DNA of 58,446 nucleotides from Candidatus Omnitrophota bacterium (GCA_003154195.1 PMCS01000032.1:1-58446); one strand, 5' to 3'; numbered from the stretch's first letter, positions 19,311 through 28,772 are shown. The notes: a model not told the origin generated them from the sequence alone. A program made the numbers and translations.

Positions 19311-22300
19311 ATGATATTAAAATCAATCCCATCAATCAAAGTGTTTAACACCGGACTGGCGCTGGTATTTTTTTCCACCAGCATTATGGCAAGCTCAGGC
19401 TTCTGCGCTTCGGCCACGGCATTACCTGTTGCCGGCAGTCTTTTAAATGTAACCCCGGCGTTTGATCTGCCGGTTTTAAAAGGCGTCAAATTCGACCCCG
19501 CCAACCCTCTTAAACTCGACTTCATCGTGGATTCCGGGGATTTTAACGCCTCGAAAGACACATTAAAATCGGAATCGGAAAAATTAATCCGGTATTTTCT
19601 TGCGGCTTTGACCATCCCCGAATCCGACTTATGGGTCAACCTCTCTCCCTACGAAAAGGATCGGGTTATCCCCGACGCCCTGTCCCTTACCGACATGGGG
19701 GAAGGCTTATTGGCCCAGGATTATATACTGAAACAACTCTCCGCTTCCCTGACTTACCCCGAATCTCCCCTGGGCAAAAAGTTCTGGGATACGGTTTATA
19801 AACGCAGCCGGGAGCTCTACGGAACCAGTAAGATACCTATTAATACTTTCAACAAGGTATGGATCATACCCGAATCTGCCGATATTTATGCCGATGGCGA
19901 TAAAGCTTTCGTAACTAATGTGAAGCTGGGGGTAATGATGGAGGGTGATTATCTGGCGATGAAGAAACAAATGAAGGATGAAGTCCGCCAATTTGTAAAA
20001 CAAATTGGCGAGACCTCGCCATCCGCAGGATGGCGGGGGCGAGGCCTGCCTGACGGCAAGGCAGGGATGAAGGATGAAAATGCAAAGGCAGATAAAAAAA
20101 CGGTTAATGGACAAAAAGTTAATGATTTATCCGGGCAGATCATGAAAGAAATTATTCTTCCCGTCATCAAGGAAGAGGTCAACAACGGGAAACAATTCGC
20201 TCAACTGCGGCAGATCTGTTACTCTCTTGTCCTTGCGGCGTGGTTTAAACAGCGCTTACGCGCTGCGGTGATGATCGCAGATGAGAAAACGCAGATGATC
20301 GCAGATAAAAACAACGGGCTAAACCGGCTCAACGGGCGCAACGAGCTCAACATTTTTAACCAGTACATCGATCAAAAGAAAACCAACGGCATTGATACTT
20401 CCGACCCGGCTTATAAAGAGCAGGTTTATCAACGATACCTCCAGGCCTACAAGAAAGGCGCCTATGACTACCTGAAGAAAGAATGCGAAGCCGGCTCCAG
20501 AAAACAGGTCAGGAGGAAATATTTTAGCGGCGGAATCACCGGTTCCGGCGTAGACACAATAACCTCTCATCTTAAAGGGCCGTTCGCCGATGCCAGCCCG
20601 TTTATCGACTCAGGGGTTAGAAATCGCAGGCTTAGCCGCCTGCCTATCAACTTCCAGCGGGCCGTGACTTCCGCTTCGCCGGCACAAGCCGCGGCATCGC
20701 CGGCGGCGCTATTTGACCAAAAGCGGCACATTAAAGCCAATACCGGGGTCGGTGTGAAGCATGCCGAAGGAGATGTTTTTGTCTTTGTCGGCCAGAGCGA
20801 CCACCGTCAGATATGGTGCTGCTTTGGCAATGCTGATGACCCCCGGGCCATTGCCCGCGCGGAAAATGACAGGAAATTCTGGCTCCAGTTTGCAAGTAAG
20901 CTTACGGGAACGCTAAAAAATCGTTACGAATCAATAATCAGGGAAGTTGTGGAAAAAAGCCAAATACCAATTAATGGTAAGTTATACAATTGTCTTTATT
21001 ATCTGCGTAAGATGTATGAAGACAGTAAAATCGCCCAAAACGTATATTTGCGATTGACCATGTTCTACAACAGGTTGTTTAGTATCAACAATATAAAAGA
21101 AGTAAAATTAGAAACGCAAGCTTTAGACGCCGCTTACAGCCTGCTTCTGCTAGAAATAAATAGAACTACGAATAAATTAAATAAATTATTAGAGACAGGT
21201 ACGCCTGAGGCCGTAGATTCTGGTCAATCGAAAATACTGGAAGAATTAGGTATTGTAGGAGCCGGGGGGGCAATTCTTGGTGAGATTATCACAGAAGTGC
21301 GCAGTAAGATAGCCCTTGACCGGCCTACCGCGGCATGGCACCTATATGATATTGCCAGAGAATGGGCAAAAAAAACAAAATCCATAATGGATCAATACGG
21401 CGACGATAGGGCAAAATGGCCAAGCATACTGTTTTCATATACGTTTGTTTCCGCTCTCATCAATAAACTTTTATTCTATATGCGTAACGGCAGATATTTA
21501 AGCAATCTTACGCTTACCCCTAAAGAAGTTAAATACGAACTGCAAAGACAGGAATCTTTGCGTTTGGAAAAAATAATGAAAGACCTGGAAGACACACCGA
21601 TACGCAGAGCCGTACCGGATGATACGTTAGATTGGATTTATACTGCAATGACCACGGCAATAGCCAGGGAACATTATCACATTATTAATGCGGTGGCTGA
21701 TGTCAGTCAAGTATTGCTGATAATACAAGGTGTGGAAGACATCAACGCTAAAGACCTTTCAACTGACCAGCAAGACCTTTTAGAAGAGCTAAGAAAAGCC
21801 TCTCCCGGCGTTATCCTGGCCGTCGAATCATTGCTTACTGAGATTTTAACCCGTACCAGCGATAATGTGGCTGCTTCAGAGGGAGACAGTATCGCAATCG
21901 TTCTTGGCGAACCGACGTCTATGGATTTAGACGCCTTATTAGACAACCATCCCGAGATCATAACGGTCATGACCGATGTGGGCCAGTCTTCCCATATGGG
22001 CACTATTCTCCGCAGCCGGGGCATACCCATGCTCAGTTTAGCCCGGAAAATACTGGAAACATTTCCCGTAGGCCAGCGCGTCGCCATATTCCCGAGCCTG
22101 GAAGATAACCAAGGAGTGACGCATGAAAACATTGTTGTCCCTAATCCTGATGCGGCCGAATCAGAGCATATCCGTGATCAAAACCGTCGTGAAAAAGCCT
22201 ACGCTCACGCCATAGCCATGCGACACGCTGAAATAGTCAAAGCGGCGGCAGCTGAACAAAGGAAACCATATATCATAGGCGCCGCCAGCCCTGTAGGCGT

Positions 22301-23735
22301 TGACCAGGAAATCATCCATCGTAAAGACTTTACTGGTGAGGGAGGAATTAGGCGCACGAGAGGAGCATGGGCGCGTTCCGAATACTTATCCGAAGAAGAC
22401 TTTTTTTTACTGGTCGGGCAACCAGAGAACGGCGATGAAGAAATCACCTACCGTTTATACGACCGCAGTCCTGACGCCGAAAAAGAAACTGACAAGAATT
22501 TAGATAAACTACCCGGGGATGACAAACATACGGGATTTTTGTTTAGCATGAGGAAAGATGCAAATGCAAAAACCGGCGAAAGAGGAGATGAGGGTTATAA
22601 TAAATGGCGGGATCAGATAAAAACTGTGATCCTCGCTCAAATGAGATTTGCGAATGCGAACCTGGCGATTTTAGCTCCCCAGTTCTCTTTTCCCGAATAC
22701 ACAGAACATTTGGAAGAATTGATCAGGGCCGCCGTTGAAAGCATACTCAATGACGAAATAGGTCAATTTAAGAAAAACACTAAGGGCCAACAAAAGATGG
22801 ATGCAGAAGCGATCGCGGCTAAGAAGGCCGAGATCGAGGCGGCGGCTAATAAGTTAGGCATCCATGTAATGATTGAAAGTAAAAATGCTGTTAGTAATGT
22901 CAAGACTATCATCGATGCACTGGCAGCAAAATTCGGCAAACACAGAACAGCTTTGCATATCGGGATGAATGATCTCGGCGAGAGCGTTACCGGAATCCGA
23001 CGTGCCGACACTGTAACCAAAGAAGCCTATGACAGGGTTATGCCGCTTTTGCTGGGGAACATTGAAGACGTTTTGACGGTTGCCGATCAAGAAAAAGTAC
23101 CGGTTGTCCTTTGCGGCAACCTCGCTTCCGATAGCATTATGCGGCCGATTGCCCAAATATGGGCATCGCGTTTTAAAAGCTTACCCCTCCTGATCCTGGC
23201 TGTCCCCGATAGACATGTGCCGGAAACTATTAGCGACCTGCATTTTCTTAGCGGAAAAGCCGATGCGATTAGCGAAAGTTACGTAAAAATCGAAGACGGT
23301 GTCAGGTCGTCGAGAATCTTAGAACTTGCCCGTCATTGGAACCGCTTGTTTCGCGAATCAATTATCCAAAGCCCAACTTACCAAACCAGGCTGAAAGAGT
23401 TAGAAACAGCAGATAGACAAGCTGCAGAAGCCGCTGGACAAAAAGCACCTCCGGCTAGCGGAAGAGGAGACTCCGGAACCGGCACCCCTGCGAGTTCACC
23501 CGGCGCCGCGTCTTCACCGACAGAAACCAAAGGCGGTATCGACCTCGACATCACAAAAATAAAACTAAATGTTCACCCGGCGTCAAGCCCGGCACAGGCG
23601 CAAGGCCGCGATGGCGCGATGCCACAAATAAATACTAACAGCAAAGAAACCATTGATGGATTCAAAAACTTCTCCGGTTTGACTTTCTCGATTACCGCGG
23701 TTGAACGCATCACCGACCCTGCCGGACTCTTCTAA
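19311..23735 (+). CDS. Large exported PtsI/PEP-utilising enzyme-like protein
   Basis: 1474 residues. A signal peptide (hydrophobic 10-25, ending near GFCASA) precedes an Omnitrophota-style module with KFDPANPLKLDFIVDSGD and IPESADIY. Residues about 860-910 resemble the phosphohistidine swivel domain: MTDVGQSSHMGTILRSRGIP holds the His. About 1000-1340 resembles the PEP-binding TIM barrel of PTS enzyme I: HIGMNDLGES near 1215 and the active-site Cys in CGNLASDS near 1267. The tail carries repeated SSP and a GGIDLD block. PEP chemistry is cytosolic, so a signal peptide is odd. Two low-complexity insertions (about 224-255 and 308-345) coincide with repeat DNA. The function is unknown; loss of catalysis is possible. 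Confidence 0.7.
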   Translation: MILKSIPSIKVFNTGLALVFFSTSIMASSGFCASATALPVAGSLLNVTPAFDLPVLKGVKFDPANPLKLDFIVDSGDFNASKDTLKSESEKLIRYFLAALTIPESDLWVNLSPYEKDRVIPDALSLTDMGEGLLAQDYILKQLSASLTYPESPLGKKFWDTVYKRSRELYGTSKIPINTFNKVWIIPESADIYADGDKAFVTNVKLGVMMEGDYLAMKKQMKDEVRQFVKQIGETSPSAGWRGRGLPDGKAGMKDENAKADKKTVNGQKVNDLSGQIMKEIILPVIKEEVNNGKQFAQLRQICYSLVLAAWFKQRLRAAVMIADEKTQMIADKNNGLNRLNGRNELNIFNQYIDQKKTNGIDTSDPAYKEQVYQRYLQAYKKGAYDYLKKECEAGSRKQVRRKYFSGGITGSGVDTITSHLKGPFADASPFIDSGVRNRRLSRLPINFQRAVTSASPAQAAASPAALFDQKRHIKANTGVGVKHAEGDVFVFVGQSDHRQIWCCFGNADDPRAIARAENDRKFWLQFASKLTGTLKNRYESIIREVVEKSQIPINGKLYNCLYYLRKMYEDSKIAQNVYLRLTMFYNRLFSINNIKEVKLETQALDAAYSLLLLEINRTTNKLNKLLETGTPEAVDSGQSKILEELGIVGAGGAILGEIITEVRSKIALDRPTAAWHLYDIAREWAKKTKSIMDQYGDDRAKWPSILFSYTFVSALINKLLFYMRNGRYLSNLTLTPKEVKYELQRQESLRLEKIMKDLEDTPIRRAVPDDTLDWIYTAMTTAIAREHYHIINAVADVSQVLLIIQGVEDINAKDLSTDQQDLLEELRKASPGVILAVESLLTEILTRTSDNVAASEGDSIAIVLGEPTSMDLDALLDNHPEIITVMTDVGQSSHMGTILRSRGIPMLSLARKILETFPVGQRVAIFPSLEDNQGVTHENIVVPNPDAAESEHIRDQNRREKAYAHAIAMRHAEIVKAAAAEQRKPYIIGAASPVGVDQEIIHRKDFTGEGGIRRTRGAWARSEYLSEEDFFLLVGQPENGDEEITYRLYDRSPDAEKETDKNLDKLPGDDKHTGFLFSMRKDANAKTGERGDEGYNKWRDQIKTVILAQMRFANANLAILAPQFSFPEYTEHLEELIRAAVESILNDEIGQFKKNTKGQQKMDAEAIAAKKAEIEAAANKLGIHVMIESKNAVSNVKTIIDALAAKFGKHRTALHIGMNDLGESVTGIRRADTVTKEAYDRVMPLLLGNIEDVLTVADQEKVPVVLCGNLASDSIMRPIAQIWASRFKSLPLLILAVPDRHVPETISDLHFLSGKADAISESYVKIEDGVRSSRILELARHWNRLFRESIIQSPTYQTRLKELETADRQAAEAAGQKAPPASGRGDSGTGTPASSPGAASSPTETKGGIDLDITKIKLNVHPASSPAQAQGRDGAMPQINTNSKETIDGFKNFSGLTFSITAVERITDPAGLF
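19984..20066. repeat. Palindromic repeat inserted in frame in a coding sequence
   Basis: GTCCGCC, CCAATTTGT/ACAAATTGG (loop AAA), GGCGAGACCTCG, CCATCC/GGATGG and a CCTGCC/GGCAGG stem follow each other. The same cores occur in non-coding copies at 28935, 29036, 29349, 30547 and 55009. It encodes about 28 residues including GWRGRGLPDGKAG. Confidence 0.65.
20252..20312. repeat. GATCGCAGATGA-type repeat inside a coding sequence
   Basis: GCGCTTACGCGC is followed by two copies of GATGATCGCAGAT, encoding MIADEKTQMIADK. The word pattern resembles an intergenic repeat seen in many genomes (from memory), and the peptide interrupts an otherwise family-like stretch. Confidence 0.45.
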
Positions 23736-23779
23736 AATCCTGCCCAATAGCTAAATTTTCTGGATTTTTCTAATTGCGA

Positions 23780-23788
23780 TGATATAAT
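23780..23788 (+). promoter_or_regulatory. Extended -10 promoter
   Basis: TGATATAAT, identical to the motif before the PriA-like gene. It could drive a transcript containing tRNA-Lys and archease-rtcB. Confidence 0.45.
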
Positions 23789-23957
23789 CTTGAAACAGGA
23801 CAAAAGGTATTTTTGTTATTTTTTGTATTTAACTTTAGGCACTTTTCCGCCAGGGGCGGATCCGCCCACCTAAAATTTTACGTCAGTGGCGGAAACTCCC
23901 ATTAGGCATAAGGCACTTCGCGGAGTTTATCCTGAGCGAAGTCGAAGGGCTCAGTGT

Positions 23958-24004
23958 GATTTAAAATCAGGGAAATAAAAACTTAGATAATTGCATTTTA
24001 AATC
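23958..24004 (+). repeat. tRNA-leader hairpin element, Lys copy
   Basis: Arms GATTTAAAAT (23958-23967) and ATTTTAAATC (23995-24004) are perfectly complementary and enclose a core with GGAAATAAAAAC. The 3' arm ends at the base before the tRNA. The tRNA-Ser copy at 28801 shares the core but has other arms. The upstream CTGAGC/GCTCAG stem (23932-23955) may belong to it. Confidence 0.6.
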
Positions 24005-24080
24005 GGGCCATTAGCGCAATTGGTAGCGCAGGACACTCTTAATGTCAAGGTTGTTGGTTCGATTCCAACATGGCCCACCA
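24005..24080 (+). tRNA. tRNA-Lys (anticodon CTT)
   Basis: Acceptor GGGCCAT pairs with ATGGCCC, D arm GCGC/GCGC, anticodon loop CTCTTAA giving CTT, T arm GTTGG-TTCGATT-CCAAC, encoded CCA end. The anticodon stem has one mismatch at its top pair. Length 76. It reads AAG. Confidence 0.9.
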
Positions 24081-24188
24081 TTCTTATCTGCGGTATAGGC
24101 AAGAAAAGTGAAGTACCACCGACTTCGTCGGTGGCTTCTACCGCTACAAAAGCATTGATTTGCCGCCAACTTCGTTGGTGGACGAAAT

Positions 24189-24611
24189 ATGAAAAAGTAT
24201 GAAATTTTGGATCATACCGCTGATATAAGAATTAAAGTATACGGCAAAAATTTAGAAAATCTATTCGCAAGCTGCGCGAGTGCGCTATTTGATTTCCTTG
24301 TCAAATGTCCACCTAAAAAAAATATTAAAAAAGAAATTTATCTGGAAGCGGAGAATTACGAAGACCTCCTGGTTTTCTGGCTCAACGAATTGATCTCATC
24401 GTTTTACGCTTACCACTTTTTACCCGGCCAATATAAGATAAAACTCAGTGATTCCGGGAATAAAAAAATTCTGAACGCGGTTGTCGCAGGGACTGATTTT
24501 AACCCCTATGACAATAAAATCGATAAAGAAATCAAAGCCGCTACCTATCATGGGCTCAAAATCGAGCAAACCGATAACGGATACGCGGCGGAAATAATAT
24601 TTGACGTATAG
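24189..24611 (+). CDS. Archease, RtcB activator
   Basis: 140 residues, the archease family length. EILDHTADIRIKVYGKNLENLF is the typical N-terminus with the metal-binding Asp-His. KEIKAATYHGLKIEQTDNGYAAEIIFDV is the typical C-terminus. Archease speeds guanylylation and turnover of RtcB RNA ligase. The rtcB start follows its stop after one base, so the pair is a translationally linked operon. It lies about 110 bases behind tRNA-Lys. Confident. Confidence 0.92.
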   Translation: MKKYEILDHTADIRIKVYGKNLENLFASCASALFDFLVKCPPKKNIKKEIYLEAENYEDLLVFWLNELISSFYAYHFLPGQYKIKLSDSGNKKILNAVVAGTDFNPYDNKIDKEIKAATYHGLKIEQTDNGYAAEIIFDV

Positions 24612-24612
24612 T

Positions 24613-26064
24613 ATGTACGAAGGCCCGTTAGAAAAAATCAACGATTCTACCTACCGCATCCCCAAAAGCTACAAACCGGGGATGCGCGTTGACGGCATAA
24701 TTTACGCCAGCGAAAAGCTCCTGCCGGATATAAAAAAAGATAAAGCCCCTGAGCAAGTGGCCAATGTAGCCTTCCTGCCGGGAATAGTCAATTACTCCCT
24801 GGCCATGCCGGATATTCACTGGGGCTACGGCTTTTGTATCGGCGGCGTCGCCGCGACCGACCCCGAAAATGGAGGAGTGATCTCGCCGGGAGGTGTCGGT
24901 TATGATATTAATTGCGGAATCCGCCTCATTAAAACCAACCTTACTCTCGACGATACCAAAAACAAATTAGAAAAAATCGTAAACGCCCTGTACCAGAACG
25001 TTCCTTCCGGCGTCGGTTCGACCGGCGAGATAAAAGTTTCCGTTACGGAAGAAAAAAGAATCCTCCTTAATGGCGCGCGATGGGCGGTGCAACAGGGGAT
25101 GGGTACGCAAGCAGATTTAGAATCATGCGAGGAAAACGGCGCGATCGAAGGCGCCGATCCCGACAGCGTTTCCCCGCGCGCCCTTGAACGGGGTAAACAG
25201 CAGGCGGGAACCCTGGGCAGCGGCAACCACTTTCTGGAGATACAGGTTATCGAAGAAATATTCGACGAAATAACCGCCGCCACATTCGGCCTTTTTAAAA
25301 ACCAGATCTGTGCCATGATCCACTCCGGTTCCCGCGGTCTCGGGTTTCAGGTATGCGACGATCACTTAAGAGCGATGGCCGGCTGCCTCTCGAAATACGG
25401 TATCGACGTTCCCGACCGGCAATTAGCCTGCGCGCCGGTAAACAGCCCGGAGGCTGCAAGCTATATCGGCGCGATGCGCGCCGCGGCAAATTACGCCTGG
25501 GCCAACCGGCAGGTGTTGACGCATCTGACGCGGGAAAGTTTTGAAAAAGTATTCTCCCGGAGCTGGCAGAATCTGGGCATGGATTTAATTTACGATGTCG
25601 CCCATAATATCGCCAAATTCGAAGAATACGTTATCAACGGTAAAAAGAAAACCCTGTGCGTCCACCGAAAAGGCGCGACGCGCGCTTTCGGCCCGGGGAA
25701 TCAAGCCCTGCCGCGAAAGTACCAAACAACCGGCCAACCGGTAATTATCCCCGGCGACATGGGAAGAGCATCATACCTGCTCGTAGGAACTGAAAAAGCA
25801 GAGCAAGAAACATTTGCCAGCGCCTGCCACGGCGCGGGAAGAATATCCAGCCGCAGCCAGGCCTTAAGGGAACTTGATTACGGTACGCTTATGCAGGAAT
25901 TAAAATCCAAGGGCATAGAAGTACGGTCAGCGGGTAAAAAAACCCTGGTAGAGGAAGCCCCATCGGTTTACAAAAACGTCAACGACGTTGTCGATGTCAT
26001 TGACGCCGCCGGAATTGCCCGAAAAATATGCCGCATGCGGCCGTTAGGCGTAATCAAAGGCTAA
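24613..26064 (+). CDS. rtcB: RNA-splicing ligase RtcB
   Basis: Joins 2',3'-cyclic phosphate and 5'-OH RNA ends using GTP and Mn. 483 residues from ATG 24613. Metal ligands lie in GGVGYDINCGIR and GSGNHFLEIQ; IHSGSRGLG holds further ligands; the guanylylated His is in VHRKGATRAFGPG. The family finish is IARKICRMRPLGVIKG. In bacteria it repairs cleaved tRNA or rRNA. Together with archease this is a complete repair module. A terminator of the local TTTATCGGC type follows. Confidence 0.95.
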   Translation: MYEGPLEKINDSTYRIPKSYKPGMRVDGIIYASEKLLPDIKKDKAPEQVANVAFLPGIVNYSLAMPDIHWGYGFCIGGVAATDPENGGVISPGGVGYDINCGIRLIKTNLTLDDTKNKLEKIVNALYQNVPSGVGSTGEIKVSVTEEKRILLNGARWAVQQGMGTQADLESCEENGAIEGADPDSVSPRALERGKQQAGTLGSGNHFLEIQVIEEIFDEITAATFGLFKNQICAMIHSGSRGLGFQVCDDHLRAMAGCLSKYGIDVPDRQLACAPVNSPEAASYIGAMRAAANYAWANRQVLTHLTRESFEKVFSRSWQNLGMDLIYDVAHNIAKFEEYVINGKKKTLCVHRKGATRAFGPGNQALPRKYQTTGQPVIIPGDMGRASYLLVGTEKAEQETFASACHGAGRISSRSQALRELDYGTLMQELKSKGIEVRSAGKKTLVEEAPSVYKNVNDVVDVIDAAGIARKICRMRPLGVIKG

Positions 26065-26107
26065 ATAAAGCTACCCTACGGTAATACCACAGGGTAGCTT
26101 TATCGGC
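26065..26107 (+). terminator. Terminator after rtcB with TTTATCGGC end
   Basis: 13-bp stem ATAAAGCTACCCT (26065-26077) with 26091-26103, followed by CGGC. A GGTA...TACC stem fills the loop. A second hairpin GAATCCGCC/GGCGGATTC (loop CTC) follows at once. Confidence 0.7.
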
Positions 26108-26234
26108 GAATCCGCCCTCGGCGGATTCAAAAAAAACCAATCACATAAGGAAGGATGCTGCCGGCACTCAAGCTCAACCATTAACCGGAAAAATATTTTG
26201 CAAATTAATTTTAAATGATACAATAATACATTAC

Positions 26235-26855
26235 ATGGAAACCTGGGGAGAAAAATTTTCCGTTAAAGGGGTAACGTGGGGGCCAACCTCGTTAAAAGTT
26301 AAAGACAACGATAGAGATATCGTGCTTTACCCGCGTTATGATTACATAAAATGGTCGTCCAACGTAAAAATTTTTCAAAAGGTACCCGGCAAGCGAAAAA
26401 AACAAATACTTTATATCGAGCAGCACCTTGAGTTTCTCAATCTTTACGAAGTCATCGATGTCGAAACAAAAAAAAGCATCGGAACCATAAGATATCATTT
26501 CGGGAATTGGGAAATCGTCGATACCCATGACAACTATTTTATAATCAACAAAGACAGCCCGTTAAGGAAAATATTTGCTTTCGGGCATACGCCCTATTAT
26601 ATCGCCGACGGGCAGTCCCGGTTTTTCGGCGAGATTCAAAAAACATCGGAAGGGGTCACGCCTATTTTCTTTAGTTATGAAATAGATTTTTCTTTCGATA
26701 AAGAAAAAAAATTAAATCGATCGTTAGGGTTGGCGGTTTTTATCTTATTCGTCCTGAAAAGCGAAAGTATCTTCTCTATGGAACAGACAAAACGGTTATT
26801 ATCTATGAACGCAAAAAAAATTTTTAAATCCAAAAAGAAGGTTCCCCATGCTTGA
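26235..26855 (+). CDS. Hypothetical protein, possible LURP-one/tubby-like fold
   Basis: 206 residues, not recognised with confidence. The strand-rich sequence with DVETKKSIGTIRYHFGNWEIVDTHDNYFI and GHTPYYIADGQSRFFGEIQK recalls LURP-one/scramblase-like beta barrels. A hydrophobic helix (about 160-177, LGLAVFILFVLKS) lies near the basic C-terminus. This layout would suit membrane association. The stop overlaps the serS start by eight bases, so both are translated together. A TGATACAAT extended -10 lies just upstream at 26216-26224. Confidence 0.5.
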   Translation: METWGEKFSVKGVTWGPTSLKVKDNDRDIVLYPRYDYIKWSSNVKIFQKVPGKRKKQILYIEQHLEFLNLYEVIDVETKKSIGTIRYHFGNWEIVDTHDNYFIINKDSPLRKIFAFGHTPYYIADGQSRFFGEIQKTSEGVTPIFFSYEIDFSFDKEKKLNRSLGLAVFILFVLKSESIFSMEQTKRLLSMNAKKIFKSKKKVPHA

Positions 26856-28113
26856 TATAAAATTCATCAGAGAAAATATTGAGGCCGTGCGCCAGGCGCT
26901 GAAAAATAAAAACCATTGCTTTGACCTGGATAATTTTCTGCGGCTGGATGCTAAACGGCGTGAATTGACCAAAGAAGCGGATGAACTCCGCGCCGCGCAA
27001 AATAAAATAAGCGAAGAGGTGGGCCGTCTTTTAAAAGATAAGAAAGACGCGCAGGAAAAAATAGCGGAAAGCAAAAACATTAACCAAAAAATAAGCACTA
27101 TCGATAATGAACTAAAGATAATAAAAAATGATTTCGAGACCCAGCTGTTGAACATACCTAATATCCCGCACCCTTCGATACCAGTCGGCGGTCCTGAAAA
27201 CAACAAAATCGTCAAAACCCAGGGAAAAATAAGAGAATTTGACTTTAAGCCCCTTGACCATATCCAGATTGCCGAAAAACTCGATATCGTCGATTTTAAA
27301 CGAGGAACAAAGATATCCGGTTCCAACTTCCTTCTTTTTAAAGGCTCGGGCGCGCGCCTGGAACGGGCATTGATAAATTTTATGCTTGACCTGCACACAA
27401 AAGAACATGGATACAAAGAAATCTCGCCGGCGTTTTTGGTAAACCGCGCCTCGATGACCTGCACCGGCCAGCTCCCTAAGCTGGAAGAGGATATGTACCG
27501 GCTTAAAGACGACGACCTGTTTTTAATACCGACGGCGGAAGTTCCGGTAACCAACATCCACCGCGATGAAATAATCGAGGAATCACAGTTACCGGTTTAC
27601 TACGCCGCTTATTCCGCCTGCTTCCGGCGCGAAGCCGGTTCTTACGGAAAAGATACGCGGGGGATGATGCGCGTGCACCAGTTCGATAAAGTAGAGTTGG
27701 TAAAATTCGTCCGGCCGGAAACTTCCTACGACGAATTGGAAAAATTGCTCGTCAATGCCTGCCGCGTGCTGGAACTGCTGGAGATTCCTTACCGGATATT
27801 AATACTTGCCAGCGGCGACATCAGTTTTGCCGCGGCTAAATGTTACGACATCGAGATTTACGCCCCCGGCCTCAATAAGTGGCTGGAAGTGTCCAGCTGT
27901 TCCAATTTCGAAGATTTTCAGGCGCGGCGCGGCAATATCCGTTTCCGCGAAAAAGAAACCGGTAAGACAAAATTCGTCCACACACTGAACGGCTCAGGCA
28001 CCGCCCTCGCGCGGCTGGTCGTAGCGATATTGGAAAATTACCAGGAAGCCGACGGAACAGTAACGGTTCCCCAAGCGTTAAGGAGGTACTTAAATGGAGA
28101 CCAAAAGCTCTAA
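26848..28113 (+). CDS. serS: Seryl-tRNA synthetase
   Basis: Charges tRNA-Ser. 421 residues: N-terminal coiled-coil arm (about 1-100, MLDIKFIRENIEAVRQAL at the start) for the long variable arm of the tRNA; class II motif 2 FRREAGSYGKDTRGMMRVHQFDKVE; motif 3 NGSGTALARLVVAILENYQ. The serine pocket TAEVPVTN is present. It overlaps its upstream neighbour by eight bases and its downstream neighbour by 20. A tRNA-Ser gene lies about 730 bases downstream. Firm call. Confidence 0.95.
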   Translation: MLDIKFIRENIEAVRQALKNKNHCFDLDNFLRLDAKRRELTKEADELRAAQNKISEEVGRLLKDKKDAQEKIAESKNINQKISTIDNELKIIKNDFETQLLNIPNIPHPSIPVGGPENNKIVKTQGKIREFDFKPLDHIQIAEKLDIVDFKRGTKISGSNFLLFKGSGARLERALINFMLDLHTKEHGYKEISPAFLVNRASMTCTGQLPKLEEDMYRLKDDDLFLIPTAEVPVTNIHRDEIIEESQLPVYYAAYSACFRREAGSYGKDTRGMMRVHQFDKVELVKFVRPETSYDELEKLLVNACRVLELLEIPYRILILASGDISFAAAKCYDIEIYAPGLNKWLEVSSCSNFEDFQARRGNIRFREKETGKTKFVHTLNGSGTALARLVVAILENYQEADGTVTVPQALRRYLNGDQKL

Positions 28114-28690
28114 AAGCAATTACTTTTTTACAATCGTTAAACTTTTTCTTTTCCTGCTCATCTTCAGCTTCCTTGTGGCGATGAGCCGCGAATTTTTCCA
28201 TAACATAAAAAGCCTCAAGGATTTTAATCTTGACCTCTTTTTCATCTCGATACTTTCCTGTTTTGTTTTTTACATATTTTTCGCCAGCTTAAACGGCATT
28301 TATAAAACTATCCAGAATTTTTTCTTTCACTCTTCACAATTCGGGTTATTCATCCCGACACTGTTGATATTATTAGGTATCGGCTATTACATCATCCCCA
28401 AGGTATTTAACGTCGATTTCAACCGGGATGTTTTTCTTTTTGCCGGAGGTTTTATCCTTATTGCTCACCTGATTTACATCGCCAACGAGACCAAGGGCGC
28501 AACGTTTTCCGATTTCATCAATTACCTCTTCATTTTCAGCATATTGTACATTATCAACTTGATTATCTTCGAAGCCTATTTACGCATCGCCTTTAATATC
28601 GATATCTCAAAAATCAATATCGACGGCGCACGCGGCGGAGCAACGATCATCAAGGATATGTTCCTGCAAATATTTCAAAATAAGAAATAA
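28094..28690 (+). CDS. Five-helix membrane protein of unknown function
   Basis: 198 residues with about five hydrophobic helices (near 12-30, 48-70, 82-100, 112-130, 142-165). A short polar start METKSSKSN and an amphipathic C-terminus with KINIDGARGGATIIKDMF frame them. No family recognised. It overlaps the serS end by 20 bases, so it is translated from the serS message. AAGGAGG-type sequence inside serS (near 28080) supplies the ribosome site. Confidence 0.6.
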   Translation: METKSSKSNYFFTIVKLFLFLLIFSFLVAMSREFFHNIKSLKDFNLDLFFISILSCFVFYIFFASLNGIYKTIQNFFFHSSQFGLFIPTLLILLGIGYYIIPKVFNVDFNRDVFLFAGGFILIAHLIYIANETKGATFSDFINYLFIFSILYIINLIIFEAYLRIAFNIDISKINIDGARGGATIIKDMFLQIFQNKK

Positions 28691-28772
28691 GCGTTACCCA
28701 ACAAGAAAGGTTGTTAAGATTTCTCACCCCCAACAGGGCTCGAAATCCTCGAATTTACTTGGTGAACTCAAT

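Larger units (their letters stand above)
23736..24004. other. Gap before tRNA-Lys with stacked repeats
   Basis: An extended -10 (TGATATAAT, 23780-23788) is followed by a stem TTTCCGCCA/TGGCGGAAA enclosing GGGGCGGATCCGCCC (about 23848-23901), then a CCTGAGCGAAGTCGAAGG stem and the tRNA leader element. I see no open reading frame. Confidence 0.5.

Noticed and set aside
26799-27557. Minus-strand open frame (252 codons) over serS
   Set aside because: Serine- and arginine-rich shadow of the coiled-coil and motif regions of serS, with no start context.
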